Origin: an uncultured Thermomicrobiales bacterium
GTDB taxonomy: Bacteria; Chloroflexota; Chloroflexia; Thermomicrobiales; UBA6265
Direction: 5' to 3'
NCBI GenBank assembly: GCA_902806345.1
Contig: CADCWF010000020.1
Location: forward strand, 1 to 44,260
Length of the DNA stretch: 44,260 bases
The notes under the pieces were generated by a model, which was given only the letters and a program-made list of their open reading frames with translations, made no database searches and was not told where the DNA came from. The translations under genes were made by a program, and so were the position numbers. Positions 33,098-42,210 of the stretch are shown here, piece by piece. The stretch's first letter is position 1; each line of letters starts with the position of its first letter.

Positions 33098-34714
33098 CTA
33101 CCGGTCGAGCCAGACGGATTCCAGGTAGCGCATCTCCGGGATGGGGACGTAGCCCTGGACGTCGGGGTGGAAGCCGGTGATGTCGACGGTGTGGTACAGG
33201 AACGCGTAGGCCACGTCCTGCTGGAGCAGCGACTGGAGCTCCTGGTAGTGTCGGGCGCGAACCTCGGGTTCGGGATCGGCGCGGGCGGCCCGGAGGAGCT
33301 CGTCGGCCCGGTCGCTCGTGTACCCCTGGCTGTTCCACGGACCTTCGGAGAAGAAGAAGTTCCAGTGGCCGTCGTCCGGGTCGGCGTCGACGACGCTGCC
33401 GTTGACGACCCAATCGAAGTCGCCCGCCAGCCAGCGTTCGTTCCAAGCCGCGGCCTGGAGCTGCTCGACCTGGACGTCGAGCCCGAGGTCCTGGAGCTGG
33501 GTCCGCAGCACCTCGGCCGGCCGCGGGTTGTCGACCGTGGCCAGGATCGTCGGCGTGAGACCGACGAGACCGGCCGTTTCGGCCAAAGCCTTGGCCGCCT
33601 CGAGGTCGTAACTCTGCGGTGTCGTGGTCTCCTCCGGCGGGACGTAGGCCCAGGCGAACGCCGGGGGAATGGCGCCGATGGCGGGAGCGGCGCGCCCGAA
33701 GAGCGCCCGCTCGATCAGGTCCTCGCGGTCGATCGCCTTGGCGACCGCCATCCGGGCGTCCACCGCGTCCCACGGCGGGCGGGCCATGTTCATGCCCAGC
33801 CCGATCCAGTTGGTGCCGGGGGCCTCGACGAGGGTGACGTCGGAATTGCCTTCCAACTGAGCGACCCCGACCGCGGGCACGATGTCGAGCATGTCGACGT
33901 CGCCGGCTTCCAGCGCACTGATCCGGCTCGACGGCTCGGCGATCAGGGTGACCTCGATCCTGTCGAGGAACGGCCGCCCGCCGTACCACCCGTCGAAGGC
34001 CTCCAGCACGAAGCCGGAGCTCAGATCCGCTCCCTCGGGCACGACCCGGAACGGCCCGGAGCCGACCGGGGTGATCCCGAAGCGGTCGTCCCCCAGTTCC
34101 TCGACCGCCCGCCGCGGCACCGGCGTCAGCGCCCGGCCGGGTCCCCGGCTGCAGGCCACGGCGAGGAACGGGGCGAACGGCGTGGTGAGGGTGAGCTCGA
34201 CCGTCCGGTCGTCGGGGGCCTCGATGGACGAAACGGATTCGAGCTTGTTGGCGTGGGGCGAGGCGAAGTCAGGGTTGGTGGTGCGCTCGTAGGTGTAGAC
34301 GACATCGCCGGCCCTGAGCGGGTCGCCGTTGTGGAAGGTGAGCCCGTCGCGCAGCACGAAGGTGTAGGTCAGCCCGTCCTCGCCGACCTCCCACGTTTCC
34401 GCCAGGTCGGGAACCAGGGCGAGCTCGGCGTCGAACTGGACGAGGCCGGAGAAGATGTTGGGGATGAGCTCGCCGGCGACGATGCCGAGGTTGACCTGGG
34501 CCGGGTCGAGGGTCGGGATCTGGCTGAGCCCGTAGCCGAGCCGCAGCGTGCCGCCTCGCCGCGGCTCGGCTTGGGCCGAACGCGCCAGGGCTCGCGGGGC
34601 GGCCGCCGTGCCTCGACCGGCTAGCCCCAGGGCGCCCGTCGCCGCGGCGATCTCCAGCAGGGTCCTCCGGGAAACGCGGGGACCACTGAGGCGGCTCCAG
34701 TCCATGGTCGTCAT
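33098..34714 (-). CDS. Peptide-type ABC substrate-binding protein, tandem paralogue 4 of 4 (nearest the permeases)
   Basis: 538-aa SBP_bac_5 protein. The N terminus MTTMDWSRLSGPRVSRRTLLEIAAATGALGLAGRG is a twin-arginine (Tat) type signal: S-R-R-T-L-L followed by an apolar stretch. Mature landmarks are GLVQFDAELALVPDLAETWEV, FVLRDGLTFHNGDPLRAGDVVYTYERTTNPDF, TPVGSGPFRVVPEG and the ending YVPIPEMRYLESVWLDR. It shares these blocks with the three upstream paralogues. ATG at 34714, 25 bp after the previous gene, so certainly in one operon. Confidence 0.94.
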   Translation of the reverse strand: MTTMDWSRLSGPRVSRRTLLEIAAATGALGLAGRGTAAAPRALARSAQAEPRRGGTLRLGYGLSQIPTLDPAQVNLGIVAGELIPNIFSGLVQFDAELALVPDLAETWEVGEDGLTYTFVLRDGLTFHNGDPLRAGDVVYTYERTTNPDFASPHANKLESVSSIEAPDDRTVELTLTTPFAPFLAVACSRGPGRALTPVPRRAVEELGDDRFGITPVGSGPFRVVPEGADLSSGFVLEAFDGWYGGRPFLDRIEVTLIAEPSSRISALEAGDVDMLDIVPAVGVAQLEGNSDVTLVEAPGTNWIGLGMNMARPPWDAVDARMAVAKAIDREDLIERALFGRAAPAIGAIPPAFAWAYVPPEETTTPQSYDLEAAKALAETAGLVGLTPTILATVDNPRPAEVLRTQLQDLGLDVQVEQLQAAAWNERWLAGDFDWVVNGSVVDADPDDGHWNFFFSEGPWNSQGYTSDRADELLRAARADPEPEVRARHYQELQSLLQQDVAYAFLYHTVDITGFHPDVQGYVPIPEMRYLESVWLDR

Positions 34715-34739
34715 CGCGCACCCCCCTTGGGCGATCGGG

Positions 34740-36362
34740 CTATCGGTCGAGCCAGACCGTTTCGAGGTACCGCATCTCCGGGATCGGGACGTACCCCTGG
34801 ACGTCGGTATGGAAGGCGGTCTGGTCGGGCTGGTGGAACAGGAAGGCGAACGGCACCTCGGCCTGGAGCAGGGTTTGGAGTTCCCGGAAGAGCTTGGCCC
34901 GCTCCGTCGGGTCCGTCGCCTCGCGCGTCGCCTCGATCAGCCGGTCGGCCTCCTCGCTGACGTAGCCGTACGTGTTCCAGGGGCCCTCGGAGTGGAAGAA
35001 GTTGAAGTGGCCGTCGTCGGGGTCGGCGTCGACGACGCTGCCGGTGATCATCGTGTCGTAGTCGCCCGCGTCGCGCCGCTCGAAGTAGGTGGCGGTCTGG
35101 ACCTTGTCGATCGTCAGATCGAGCCCGATTTCGGCCAGGATGTTCCGGAGGACCTGGTGCGGGCGGTCGTCCTCCGACGCCAGGAGGGAACTCTTGGCGC
35201 CCGTCAAGCCGGCCCGTTCGGCCAGCGCCTTGGCCGCGGCGAGGTCGAACGCCTGGGGCGTTTCGACTTCTTCCGGCGGCACGTAAGCCCACCCGAAGGC
35301 CGGCGCGATCGGGCCGACGCTCGGCACGCCAAGGCCGAAAAAGGCCGTGTCGATCAGGGCCTGTCGATCGACCGCCTTGGCGACGGCCATGCGCGCGTCG
35401 GGGTTGTCCCACGGCGCCCGGGCGCGGTTGAAGCTCACTCCCCACCAGTTGGTGCCCGGGGCGTCGACGAGGGTCAGGTCCGGGTTCTGCGCGAGCTGCG
35501 CAGAGCCGGTGGGCGGCACGATGTCGAGCATGTCGACATCGCCCGCTTCCAGGGCGCTGAGGCGACTCGACGGCTCGGGGATGATCTGGACGACGATCTT
35601 GTCGAGCAACGGCCGGCCGCCGTACCACCCCTCGAAGGCGATCATCTCGAAGCCTTCGCCGCCGGTGTTGGCCGTTTCCGGCACGAGCATGAACGGCCCC
35701 GAACCGACCGGGGTGAGGCCGAACTGTTGGTCACCCATCTCCTCGATCGGACGCCGCGGCACCGGGGTGAGGGCACGGCCGGGGCCGCGGCTGCACGCGG
35801 TCGAGAGGAAGGGCGCGTAGGGGGTACCGAGCGTGATCGCGACGGTGCGCTCGTCCGGCGTTGCCACGTCGGTGATGAAGGCCAGCTTGTTGGCGTGGGG
35901 CGAGGCGAAGTCGGGGTTGCTGGTCCGCTCGTAGGTGTAGCGGACGTCCTCCGAGGTCAGGGTGTCTCCGTTGTGGAAGGTCAGCCCCTCGCGCAGGGTG
36001 AAGGTGTAGTGGAGACCGTCCTCGCTGACCTGCCAGGTTTCGGCGAGGTCCGGCTTCAGCCCGAGCTGCTCGTCGAACTGCACCAAGCTGGAGAACAGGT
36101 TGCCGAGCAGCTCGCCGGCGACGATCCCCGTCGTTTCCTGGGCGGGATCGAGGGTCGGGATCTGGCTGATGCCGAAGCCGAGCCGCAGCGTGCCGCCCTG
36201 CTTCGGCTGGTCCTGGATGGTGCCGAGCACGGCCCGTGGCGCGGCGGCGGTGGCGGCGAGGCGGCCGGCAAAGCCCACCGCGCCCGTCGCCGCGGCGAGC
36301 CCGATCAACGTCCGCCGCGAGACCCGAGGACCGCTCAAGACGCTCCAATCGACGGTCGTCAT
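34740..36362 (-). CDS. Peptide-type ABC substrate-binding protein, tandem paralogue 3 of 4
   Basis: 540-aa paralogue. Start is the ATG at 36362 with AAGGAG about nine bases upstream; the 67-residue extension of the open frame is rejected. Tat-type leader: VDWSVLSGPRVSRRTLIGLAAATGAVGFAGRLA. Conserved blocks are SLVQFDEQLGLKPDLAETW, LREGLTFHNGDTLTSEDVRYTYERTSNPDFASPHANK, SGPFMLVPE and DPDDGHFNFFHSEGPWNTYGY. Its start and mature parts are closest to paralogue 2, suggesting stepwise tandem duplication. Ligand differences from its siblings are not predictable. Confidence 0.94.
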   Translation of the reverse strand: MTTVDWSVLSGPRVSRRTLIGLAAATGAVGFAGRLAATAAAPRAVLGTIQDQPKQGGTLRLGFGISQIPTLDPAQETTGIVAGELLGNLFSSLVQFDEQLGLKPDLAETWQVSEDGLHYTFTLREGLTFHNGDTLTSEDVRYTYERTSNPDFASPHANKLAFITDVATPDERTVAITLGTPYAPFLSTACSRGPGRALTPVPRRPIEEMGDQQFGLTPVGSGPFMLVPETANTGGEGFEMIAFEGWYGGRPLLDKIVVQIIPEPSSRLSALEAGDVDMLDIVPPTGSAQLAQNPDLTLVDAPGTNWWGVSFNRARAPWDNPDARMAVAKAVDRQALIDTAFFGLGVPSVGPIAPAFGWAYVPPEEVETPQAFDLAAAKALAERAGLTGAKSSLLASEDDRPHQVLRNILAEIGLDLTIDKVQTATYFERRDAGDYDTMITGSVVDADPDDGHFNFFHSEGPWNTYGYVSEEADRLIEATREATDPTERAKLFRELQTLLQAEVPFAFLFHQPDQTAFHTDVQGYVPIPEMRYLETVWLDR

Positions 36363-36435
36363 CGCGCGATTCTCCTTGACGCTGCCCGTCCGCCCTCGGC
36401 GCGCTCCGCACCGGACGGACCCGGGGGTGACGGGG

Positions 36436-38067
36436 CTACTGGTCGAGCCAGAGCGTTTCCAGGTAACGCTGCTCCGGGATGGGGACATAGCCCTGAACAT
36501 AGCCGTAAAACGCGGTCCGGTCCGGCTCGTGGTAGAGGAACGCGTAGACGGCGTCCTGGGCAACGAGGGTTTGCAGCTCCTGCAGCAGGCCCGCCCGCTC
36601 CGCCTGGTCGGACGTCCGCCGCTGGCCGTCCGCCAGTTCGTTGGCCCGCGGGTTGTTGTAGGCGTAGGAGTTCGAGGGTCCGTCGGCGTGGAAGTAGTTC
36701 CAGACCCCGTCGTCGGGGTCGGCGTCGACGACGCTGCCGAGGATCGTCATGTCGTAGTCGCCGGCCGTCCGCCGCTCGTTGTAGGCGGCCGTCTGGGCCT
36801 GCTCGATCTGGAGGTCCAGCCCGATCTCCAGGAGCAGGCCGCGCAGCACCTGGGCCAGACGGGGCTCGTCGGAGCTGGAGATGAAGACCGGCTTGACGCC
36901 GCTCAGCCCGGCCCCCTCGGCCAGGGCCCGGGCCGCCTCGAGGTCGAATGCCTGGGGATCGTCGGCCTCGGCCGGGGGGCGGTACACCCAGGCGAAGGCA
37001 GGCGCGATCGGGCCGACGCTGGGGATCGCGAGGCCGAGCAGCGCCTTGTCGATGAAGTCCTGGCGGTCGATCGCCTTGGCGACCGCCATCCGGGCGTCGG
37101 GGTTGTCCCACGGCGACCGGGCCTGGTTCATCGCCAGCCCGATCCAGTTGGTGCCCGCGGCCTCGACCACCGTCAGGTCGCCGTTCTGCTGGATCTGCTC
37201 CAGACCGATCGGCGGCACGATGTCGAGCATGTCGAGGTCGCCGGCTTCCAGGGCGCTGACCCGGCTGGACTCCTCGGCGATCAGCTCGACGACCACCTTG
37301 TCGAGCAGGGGCCGACCGGCGTACCACCCCTCGAACGCCTCCATCTCGAAGCCGCGGCCGACCTCGGCCGTCTCCGGCAGGATCCGGAACGGGCCACTGC
37401 CGACGGGCGTCAGGCCGAACTGCTCGTCGCCCAGCTCCTCGACCGCGCTGCGCGGCACCGGGGTCAGCGCCCGGCCGGGGCCGCGGCTGCAGGCCGTCGC
37501 CAGGAAGGGGGCGTAGGGGGCGCTCTGGGTGAGGGTCACCGTTTGCGGATCGGGTGCCGCGATGTCGGTGATCAGCGCCAGCTTGTTGGCCTGGGACGAG
37601 GCGAAGTCGGGGTTGATCGTACGCTCGTAGGTGTAGACGACATCCTCGGAGGTGAGCGGGGCGCCGTTGTGGAAGGTCAGCCCGGGCCGCAACCTGAAGG
37701 TGTACTGGAGGCCGTCCGGGCTGACCTCCCAGGTCTCGGCGAGATCCGGCTTCAGGCCGAGTTGCTCGTCGAACTGGACCAGGCCCGAAAAGATGTTGGC
37801 GAGGAGTTCGCCGGCGACGATGCCGAGGGTGACCTGGGCGGGATCGAGGGTCGGGATCTGGCCGAGCCCGAACCCGAGGCGCAGCGTGCCGCCTTGCTTC
37901 GCCTCCTGGAGGCTCGCCCGAACCGCCTGCCGCGGCGCGGCCAGCGCGCGGTCGTGGGCCGTCAACCACCCGGCGAAGCCGGCCGCGCCAGATGCCGCCG
38001 CCAGGTTGAGCAGGGTCCGGCGTGAGACGTAGGGGCCGCTCAAGACGCTCCAATCGATCCCTGCCAT
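36436..38067 (-). CDS. Peptide-type ABC substrate-binding protein, tandem paralogue 2 of 4
   Basis: 543-aa paralogue with GGGAGGAG six bases before the ATG at 38067. The leader IDWSVLSGPYVSRRTLLNLAAASGAAGFAGWL is again Tat-like. Mature blocks are GLVQFDEQLGLKPDLAETWEVSPDGLQYTF, LTSEDVVYTYERTINPDFASSQANK, LTPVGSGPFRILPE and DPDDGVWNYFHADGPSNSYAY. It diverges in the late block where siblings have HWNIFYSEGPWN, which may reflect a different ligand. A CGCCCCCC/GGGGGGCG hairpin lies just upstream of its SD. Confidence 0.94.
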   Translation of the reverse strand: MAGIDWSVLSGPYVSRRTLLNLAAASGAAGFAGWLTAHDRALAAPRQAVRASLQEAKQGGTLRLGFGLGQIPTLDPAQVTLGIVAGELLANIFSGLVQFDEQLGLKPDLAETWEVSPDGLQYTFRLRPGLTFHNGAPLTSEDVVYTYERTINPDFASSQANKLALITDIAAPDPQTVTLTQSAPYAPFLATACSRGPGRALTPVPRSAVEELGDEQFGLTPVGSGPFRILPETAEVGRGFEMEAFEGWYAGRPLLDKVVVELIAEESSRVSALEAGDLDMLDIVPPIGLEQIQQNGDLTVVEAAGTNWIGLAMNQARSPWDNPDARMAVAKAIDRQDFIDKALLGLAIPSVGPIAPAFAWVYRPPAEADDPQAFDLEAARALAEGAGLSGVKPVFISSSDEPRLAQVLRGLLLEIGLDLQIEQAQTAAYNERRTAGDYDMTILGSVVDADPDDGVWNYFHADGPSNSYAYNNPRANELADGQRRTSDQAERAGLLQELQTLVAQDAVYAFLYHEPDRTAFYGYVQGYVPIPEQRYLETLWLDQ

Positions 38068-38392
38068 CGATCGCTCCTCCCGGTTGACCTTCCTCCGCGC
38101 CCCCCGACCTGGGGGGCGAAACGGTCGTTGGGGAACGAGGGGGGAGCCGGTTCCCCGGCTCGAAGGGATGGTTGGGTGGTCGGATGGTCCGGGTGGGACG
38201 GCGCGACATCAAGCGACGGCGTTTGTTCCCGAACGGCGGTGGGTACCGCACAAAGGAGATCGGCGCATGGTACCACCAAAGCAGGGAGCGGGCGGCCATG
38301 CCCGGGGCCGCCGGTACCGATCGGGTGGGGTCGCGGCGGCCCCGTCACCCGTCCCGAGGACGGCATCGCGTCTCCGGACCGAGTGGGGCGGG
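38068..38392. other. Largest gap inside the binding-protein array
   Basis: 325 bp between paralogues 1 and 2. It holds the GC hairpin at 38098-38118 and an imperfect hairpin formed by GGTGGGTACC and GGTACCACC near 38239-38276. No CDS is convincing. It may contain an internal promoter or a differential-expression signal. Confidence 0.45.
38098..38118 (-). terminator. 8-bp GC hairpin (attenuator or processing site) in the array
   Basis: CGCCCCCC at 38098-38105 pairs with GGGGGGCG at 38111-38118 around a 5-nt loop, 31 bases before the start of paralogue 2. No T tract. It could limit read-through or protect mRNA ends and so set unequal expression of the paralogues. Confidence 0.45.
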
Positions 38393-40036
38393 CTAGTCCT
38401 CGAGCGAGACCTTCTCGTAGTAGCGCTGCTCGGGGATCGTCGGCAGGCCGGACACCGCCGCCGACATCGCGACCAGGTCCAGGGGATGGTAGGCGAAGGC
38501 CGCCGCGACATCCCGCTGGAGCACCCCTTGGAGCTCCTGGAAGAGGCGTGCCCGCTCCTCCTGGTCGGCGGTCTCGCGGCTGGCGACGAGCAGCCGGTCG
38601 GCCTCCTCGCTCTTGTAGCCGAAGGTGTTCCAGGGGCCTTCGGAATAGAAGATGTTCCAGTGGCCGTCGTCCGGGTCGGCGTCGACGACGCTGCCGTGGA
38701 GGAACATGTCGTAGTCGCCCGCCTGCCAGCGCTCGTTGAAGGTCGACGCCTGCTGGAAGTCGACCTGGGGGTCGAGCCCCAGTTCGGCGAGCTGGGTCCG
38801 CAGCACCTCAGTCGGCCGCTGCCCGATCTCCTCGGAGGAGATGATGACCGGGCGGGCGCCGACGATGCCGGCCTGTTCGGCCAGCGCCCTGGCCTCCTCG
38901 AGGTTGTACGCCTGCGGGTCCTCGACCTCCTCCGGCGGCAGGTAGGCCCAGCCGAAGGCCGGGGCGATGGCGCCCACGGACGGCGCCGCCAGGCCGAAAA
39001 AGGCGGTCTCGACGAACGTCTGGCGGTTGAGCGCCTTGGCGACCGCCATCCGGGCGTCGGGGTTATCCCACGGCGGTCGGGCCTGGTTCATCACGACGCC
39101 GCGCCAGGACGTGCTCGGCCCCTCGACCACGACCAGGTCGGGGTTGCCGGACAGCTGCTCGAAGAGCGTCGCCGGCGCCGGGTCGATCACGTCGACGTCG
39201 CCCGCCTCGAGGGCGCTGGCCGCGCTCGAGGCCTCGGGGATCAGCTGGATCTCGACCGCGTCGAGGTAGGGCCGCCCGCCGTACCAGCCCTCGAACGCGG
39301 CCATCTCGAAGCCGCGCCCGACCTCGACGCTCTCGGCGACGATGGCGAAGGGGCCGGAGCCGACCGGGGTGATCCCGAACTGCTCGTCGCCCAGCTCCTC
39401 GATCGCCCGCCGCGGCACCGGCGTCAGGGCGCGGCCCGGGCCGCGGGTGCAGGCCACCGCCAGGAACGGGGCAAACGGGGCGCTCAGCGTGATGTTCACG
39501 GTCCGCTCGTCGGGCGTCTCGAGCGTGTCGACGAGGGCCAGCTTGTTGGCGTGGGGCGAGGCGAAGTCGGGGTTGGTCGTCCGCTCGTAGGTGTAGCGGA
39601 CGTCGTCCGCGGTCAGGGTGTCGCCGTTGTGGAAGGTCAGCCCCTGGCGCAGGGTGAAGGTGTAGCCGAGCCCGTCCTCGGTCACCTCCCAGGTCTCGGC
39701 GAGGTCGGGGACCAACCCCAGGTCCTGGTCGAACTGGACGAGGCTGGAGAAGATGCTCGGCAGGATCGAGCCGGCGACCACCCCCTGCGCAAGCTGTTGG
39801 GGATCGAGCGTCACGATCTGCGAAACCAGGAAGCCGACGCGCAGCCGGCCGCCTTGGGTGGGTTCCTGCCGCCGCAGCGCCGGGGCGCCGTGGATGCGGA
39901 CGCGTGGCGCGGCGGCCGCCCCGGCCGCGCCGAGCCTGGCGGCGAAGGCGGCGGCGCCGCTCGCGCTAGCGACCTTGGCCAGCGTCCGTCGGGAAACGCG
40001 GGGACCGCTCAGGACGCTCCAGTCGATAGCTGTCAC
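38393..40036 (-). CDS. Peptide-type ABC substrate-binding protein, tandem paralogue 1 of 4 (first in the array)
   Basis: 547-aa paralogue with a GTG start at 40036 behind AGGAGGT (5-6 bases). Tat-like leader: IDWSVLSGPRVSRRTLAKVASASGAAAFAARLGA. Mature blocks are SLVQFDQDLGLVPDLAETWEV, FTLRQGLTFHNGDTLTADDVRYTYERTTNPDFASPHANK, TPVGSGPFAIVAES and DPDDGHWNIFYSEGPWNTFGY. Its C terminus ends GLPTIPEQRYYEKVSLED and has drifted most from the VWLDR ending of the others. It follows the gamma-glutamyltransferase-like gene by 228 bp on the same strand. Confidence 0.94.
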   Translation of the reverse strand: MTAIDWSVLSGPRVSRRTLAKVASASGAAAFAARLGAAGAAAAPRVRIHGAPALRRQEPTQGGRLRVGFLVSQIVTLDPQQLAQGVVAGSILPSIFSSLVQFDQDLGLVPDLAETWEVTEDGLGYTFTLRQGLTFHNGDTLTADDVRYTYERTTNPDFASPHANKLALVDTLETPDERTVNITLSAPFAPFLAVACTRGPGRALTPVPRRAIEELGDEQFGITPVGSGPFAIVAESVEVGRGFEMAAFEGWYGGRPYLDAVEIQLIPEASSAASALEAGDVDVIDPAPATLFEQLSGNPDLVVVEGPSTSWRGVVMNQARPPWDNPDARMAVAKALNRQTFVETAFFGLAAPSVGAIAPAFGWAYLPPEEVEDPQAYNLEEARALAEQAGIVGARPVIISSEEIGQRPTEVLRTQLAELGLDPQVDFQQASTFNERWQAGDYDMFLHGSVVDADPDDGHWNIFYSEGPWNTFGYKSEEADRLLVASRETADQEERARLFQELQGVLQRDVAAAFAYHPLDLVAMSAAVSGLPTIPEQRYYEKVSLED

Positions 40037-40264
40037 GTCGGACCTCCTATGGTGTGCCGGCCGGAACCGGCTCCGGATGGATGACCGACCGGCATCCTAC
40101 CAAGGGAGGCGGGATGTCGCCCGGCGTGACGAACGCGCGCTACCGAGCCGACCCCGAATCACCGGGGCGGCGATTGGGCACGTGGCACAACGGCTCCAAT
40201 GGTCCCTCCGCTGGCGGCGTTGCCGACGGAGCCACCGTCGCCCTGCCAGCCCGCCCCGACCCGG

Positions 40265-41944
40265 CTACACCCCGATCGCCAGCCCCTCGCTGTGGGGGTC
40301 GGAGCCGGCGGCGAGGACGCCCGTCTCCGGGTCGCGGGCGATGACCTGGACGTTGCCGCCAGCGCCCCACGGCCCCAGGCGGGCGACGGCGTGGCCCTTC
40401 GCCTCCAGAGCGGCGATCGTCGCCTCGCCCAGCCGGTCTTCGACCCGCAGCTCCATCGGCTGCCCGATCTCGGCCGGGTAGGTCGAGGGCCAGACCTGCC
40501 ACCGCGGCTGCTCCGTCGCCGCCTGGACGTCCAGCCCGCCGTCGATCAGGCCGGTCAGGGTCTGCAGGTTCCACTGCGGCTGGTAGTCGCCGCCGGGGGT
40601 GCCGCCGACCAGCACCGGGGTGCCCTCGGGGTCGGCGACCAGGTAGCAGTTGAGGGTGTGCATCGGCCGCTTGCCGGGGGCGAACAGGTTCGGGCTGCCC
40701 TCCTCGAGGCTGAAGCAGTGGCCCGCCCGGTTGGTCAGCAGGATGCCGGTGTCGCCGGCGACGACGGCGCTGCCGAAGGCAGCCGACAGCGTGAAGATCA
40801 GGGAGATCATCAGGCCGTCGCCGTCGACGCAGCAGAGCGAGGTGGTGTGGGCGGCGGACAGGGCGCCGGCGCGGGCATCGGTCGAGGCCCGGGCGGGGTC
40901 GATCGCGGCGAACCGCTCGGCCGCCCACCCCTTGGAGATCAGGTCGTCGATCGGCACCTCGACGTGGCGGGGGTCCCCGGCGTAGGCGTTGCGGTCGGCG
41001 AAGGCGGCCTTGAGCGCCTCGGCGCCGAGGTGGACACCGTCGGCGGAGGTCAGGGCCCCGGGGCCGACCTCGGCCCGCTCGACGATATTGAGCGCCTCCA
41101 GGACGACGAAGCCCTGGGTCGGGAGGGCGGTCTCGTAGACCGTGAAGCCGCGGTAGGTCGTCGCCAGCGGCGCCGAGGTGTCGGTCGCGTGGCCGGCGAA
41201 ATCCTCGGCCGAGAGGACGCCGCCGACCTCGGCCAGCGCCACCGTGATCCGGCGGCCGAGCTCGCCCCGGTAGAGGGTCTCGGGGCCGCCGCGGGCGATC
41301 TCGCCGATGGAGCGCGCGAGGTCCGGCTGGCGGAGCAGGTCACCGGAGTGGGGCGGCCGGCCGCCGGGCAGGAAGACGGCGGCGGTGGCGGGGAAGGCGG
41401 CGAGGAGGTCGCGGGCCTCGGCGATGACGGCGGCGCCCCCCGGCGAGAGGGGGAAGCCGTCGCGGGCGTAGCCGATGGCCGGCTCGGCCAGGTCGGCGAA
41501 GCGGCGGGAACCGAACCGCTCCAGGAGGGTGAAGGCGCCGTCGACGAACCCCGGCACCGCCGGCGAGAGCGGGCCGTGCTGGGCCATCACCCGGTGCCCG
41601 ACCGGGCTGTCTTCGCCGTGCTCCCGGAGCCAGTCGGCCGACACCCCGCCCGGCCCGACGCCGCTGCCGTGGACGGCGAGCAGGGCGTCATCGCCACCGC
41701 CGGGGCGGTGGACGATCGCGAAGATGTCGCCGCCGACACCGCACATCGCCGGCACGACGACGGCGGCGACGAGCGCGGCGGCGACGGCGGCGTCGACCGC
41801 GTTGCCTCCCTCGGCGAGGACCCGGACGCCGGCGGCCGAGACGAGCGGGTGGGCGCTGGCGATGGCGCCGCGGCGGGCCATCACCGGGCCGCGGCGGCGG
41901 AGCACGGTGGAGTCGGCGGTGGCGGCGGGGAAGCCGAGGGTCAC
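40265..41944 (-). CDS. Gamma-glutamyltransferase-family protein (no signal peptide)
   Basis: 559-aa Ntn-hydrolase of the GGT family, from a GTG at 41944 with GGAGGT five bases upstream. The large-subunit part has GAIASAHPLVSAAGVRVLAEGGNAVDAAVAAALV and VGGDIFAIVH. The autocleavage and nucleophile site is at HTTSLCCVDGDGLMISL, where the first Thr is expected to be catalytic. Canonical enzymes have TTHFSVVD, so His is replaced by Ser here. The later GSPNLFAPGKRPMHTLNCYLV and GGTPGGDYQPQWNLQ match GGT/cephalosporin-acylase members. No export signal is visible. Leading the peptide-receptor array, it may process gamma-glutamyl or acylated peptides. Confidence 0.9.
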   Translation of the reverse strand: MTLGFPAATADSTVLRRRGPVMARRGAIASAHPLVSAAGVRVLAEGGNAVDAAVAAALVAAVVVPAMCGVGGDIFAIVHRPGGGDDALLAVHGSGVGPGGVSADWLREHGEDSPVGHRVMAQHGPLSPAVPGFVDGAFTLLERFGSRRFADLAEPAIGYARDGFPLSPGGAAVIAEARDLLAAFPATAAVFLPGGRPPHSGDLLRQPDLARSIGEIARGGPETLYRGELGRRITVALAEVGGVLSAEDFAGHATDTSAPLATTYRGFTVYETALPTQGFVVLEALNIVERAEVGPGALTSADGVHLGAEALKAAFADRNAYAGDPRHVEVPIDDLISKGWAAERFAAIDPARASTDARAGALSAAHTTSLCCVDGDGLMISLIFTLSAAFGSAVVAGDTGILLTNRAGHCFSLEEGSPNLFAPGKRPMHTLNCYLVADPEGTPVLVGGTPGGDYQPQWNLQTLTGLIDGGLDVQAATEQPRWQVWPSTYPAEIGQPMELRVEDRLGEATIAALEAKGHAVARLGPWGAGGNVQVIARDPETGVLAAGSDPHSEGLAIGV

Positions 41945-41962
41945 GGGGCACCTCCGGTGACG

Positions 41963-41986
41963 AGTCGAGGAGTCGAGGAGTCGAGA
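41963..41986 (-). repeat. AGTCGAGG 8-bp tandem repeat (about three copies), inverted relative to the large array
   Basis: Two exact AGTCGAGG units and one AGTCGAGA lie 18 bp upstream of the gamma-glutamyltransferase GTG start. The unit is the reverse complement of the CCTCGACT unit at 42123-42210, so the two arrays can pair across the intergenic region. Confidence 0.75.
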
Positions 41987-42122
41987 AGAGCGGGGGGCGT
42001 GTTCCCGGTTCGGGGTCATCCTACCCGAGGATCCCGATGGAGTGTGGACGAGCACGAGGCTTGCCGCCGCTACCGAGACCGGCCAGCGATGCTTGACAGG
42101 GCCACTCCGAGGGGGGTTACTT

Positions 42123-42210
42123 CCTCGACTCCTCGACTCCTCGACTCCTCGACTCCTCGACTCCTCGACTCCTCGACTCCTCGACTCCTCGACTCCTCGA
42201 CTCCTCGACT
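42123..42210 (+). repeat. Eleven perfect 8-bp tandem repeats (CCTCGACT) in a 5' leader
   Basis: 88 bp made of eleven exact CCTCGACT units, ending 10 bp before the ATG at 42221, directly against the SD (GGAGAG). The repeat number could change by slippage and alter mRNA leader structure. Minus-strand copies of the same unit stand at the other end of the intergenic region. Confidence 0.9.

Noticed and set aside
38234..38270. GGTGGGTACCGCAC followed by AAAGGAG looked like a T-box antiterminator motif
   Set aside because: No stem I, specifier loop or aminoacyl-tRNA-related gene follows on that strand; the downstream genes run the other way. It is better seen as an imperfect hairpin.
38267..38392. 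Plus-strand ATG with AAAGGAG upstream (MVPPKQGAGGH...)
   Set aside because: The frame runs without stop into the antisense of the binding-protein gene and is low-complexity.
42123..42210. Repeat array considered as a CRISPR
   Set aside because: The units are contiguous 8-mers with no spacers and no cas genes nearby.
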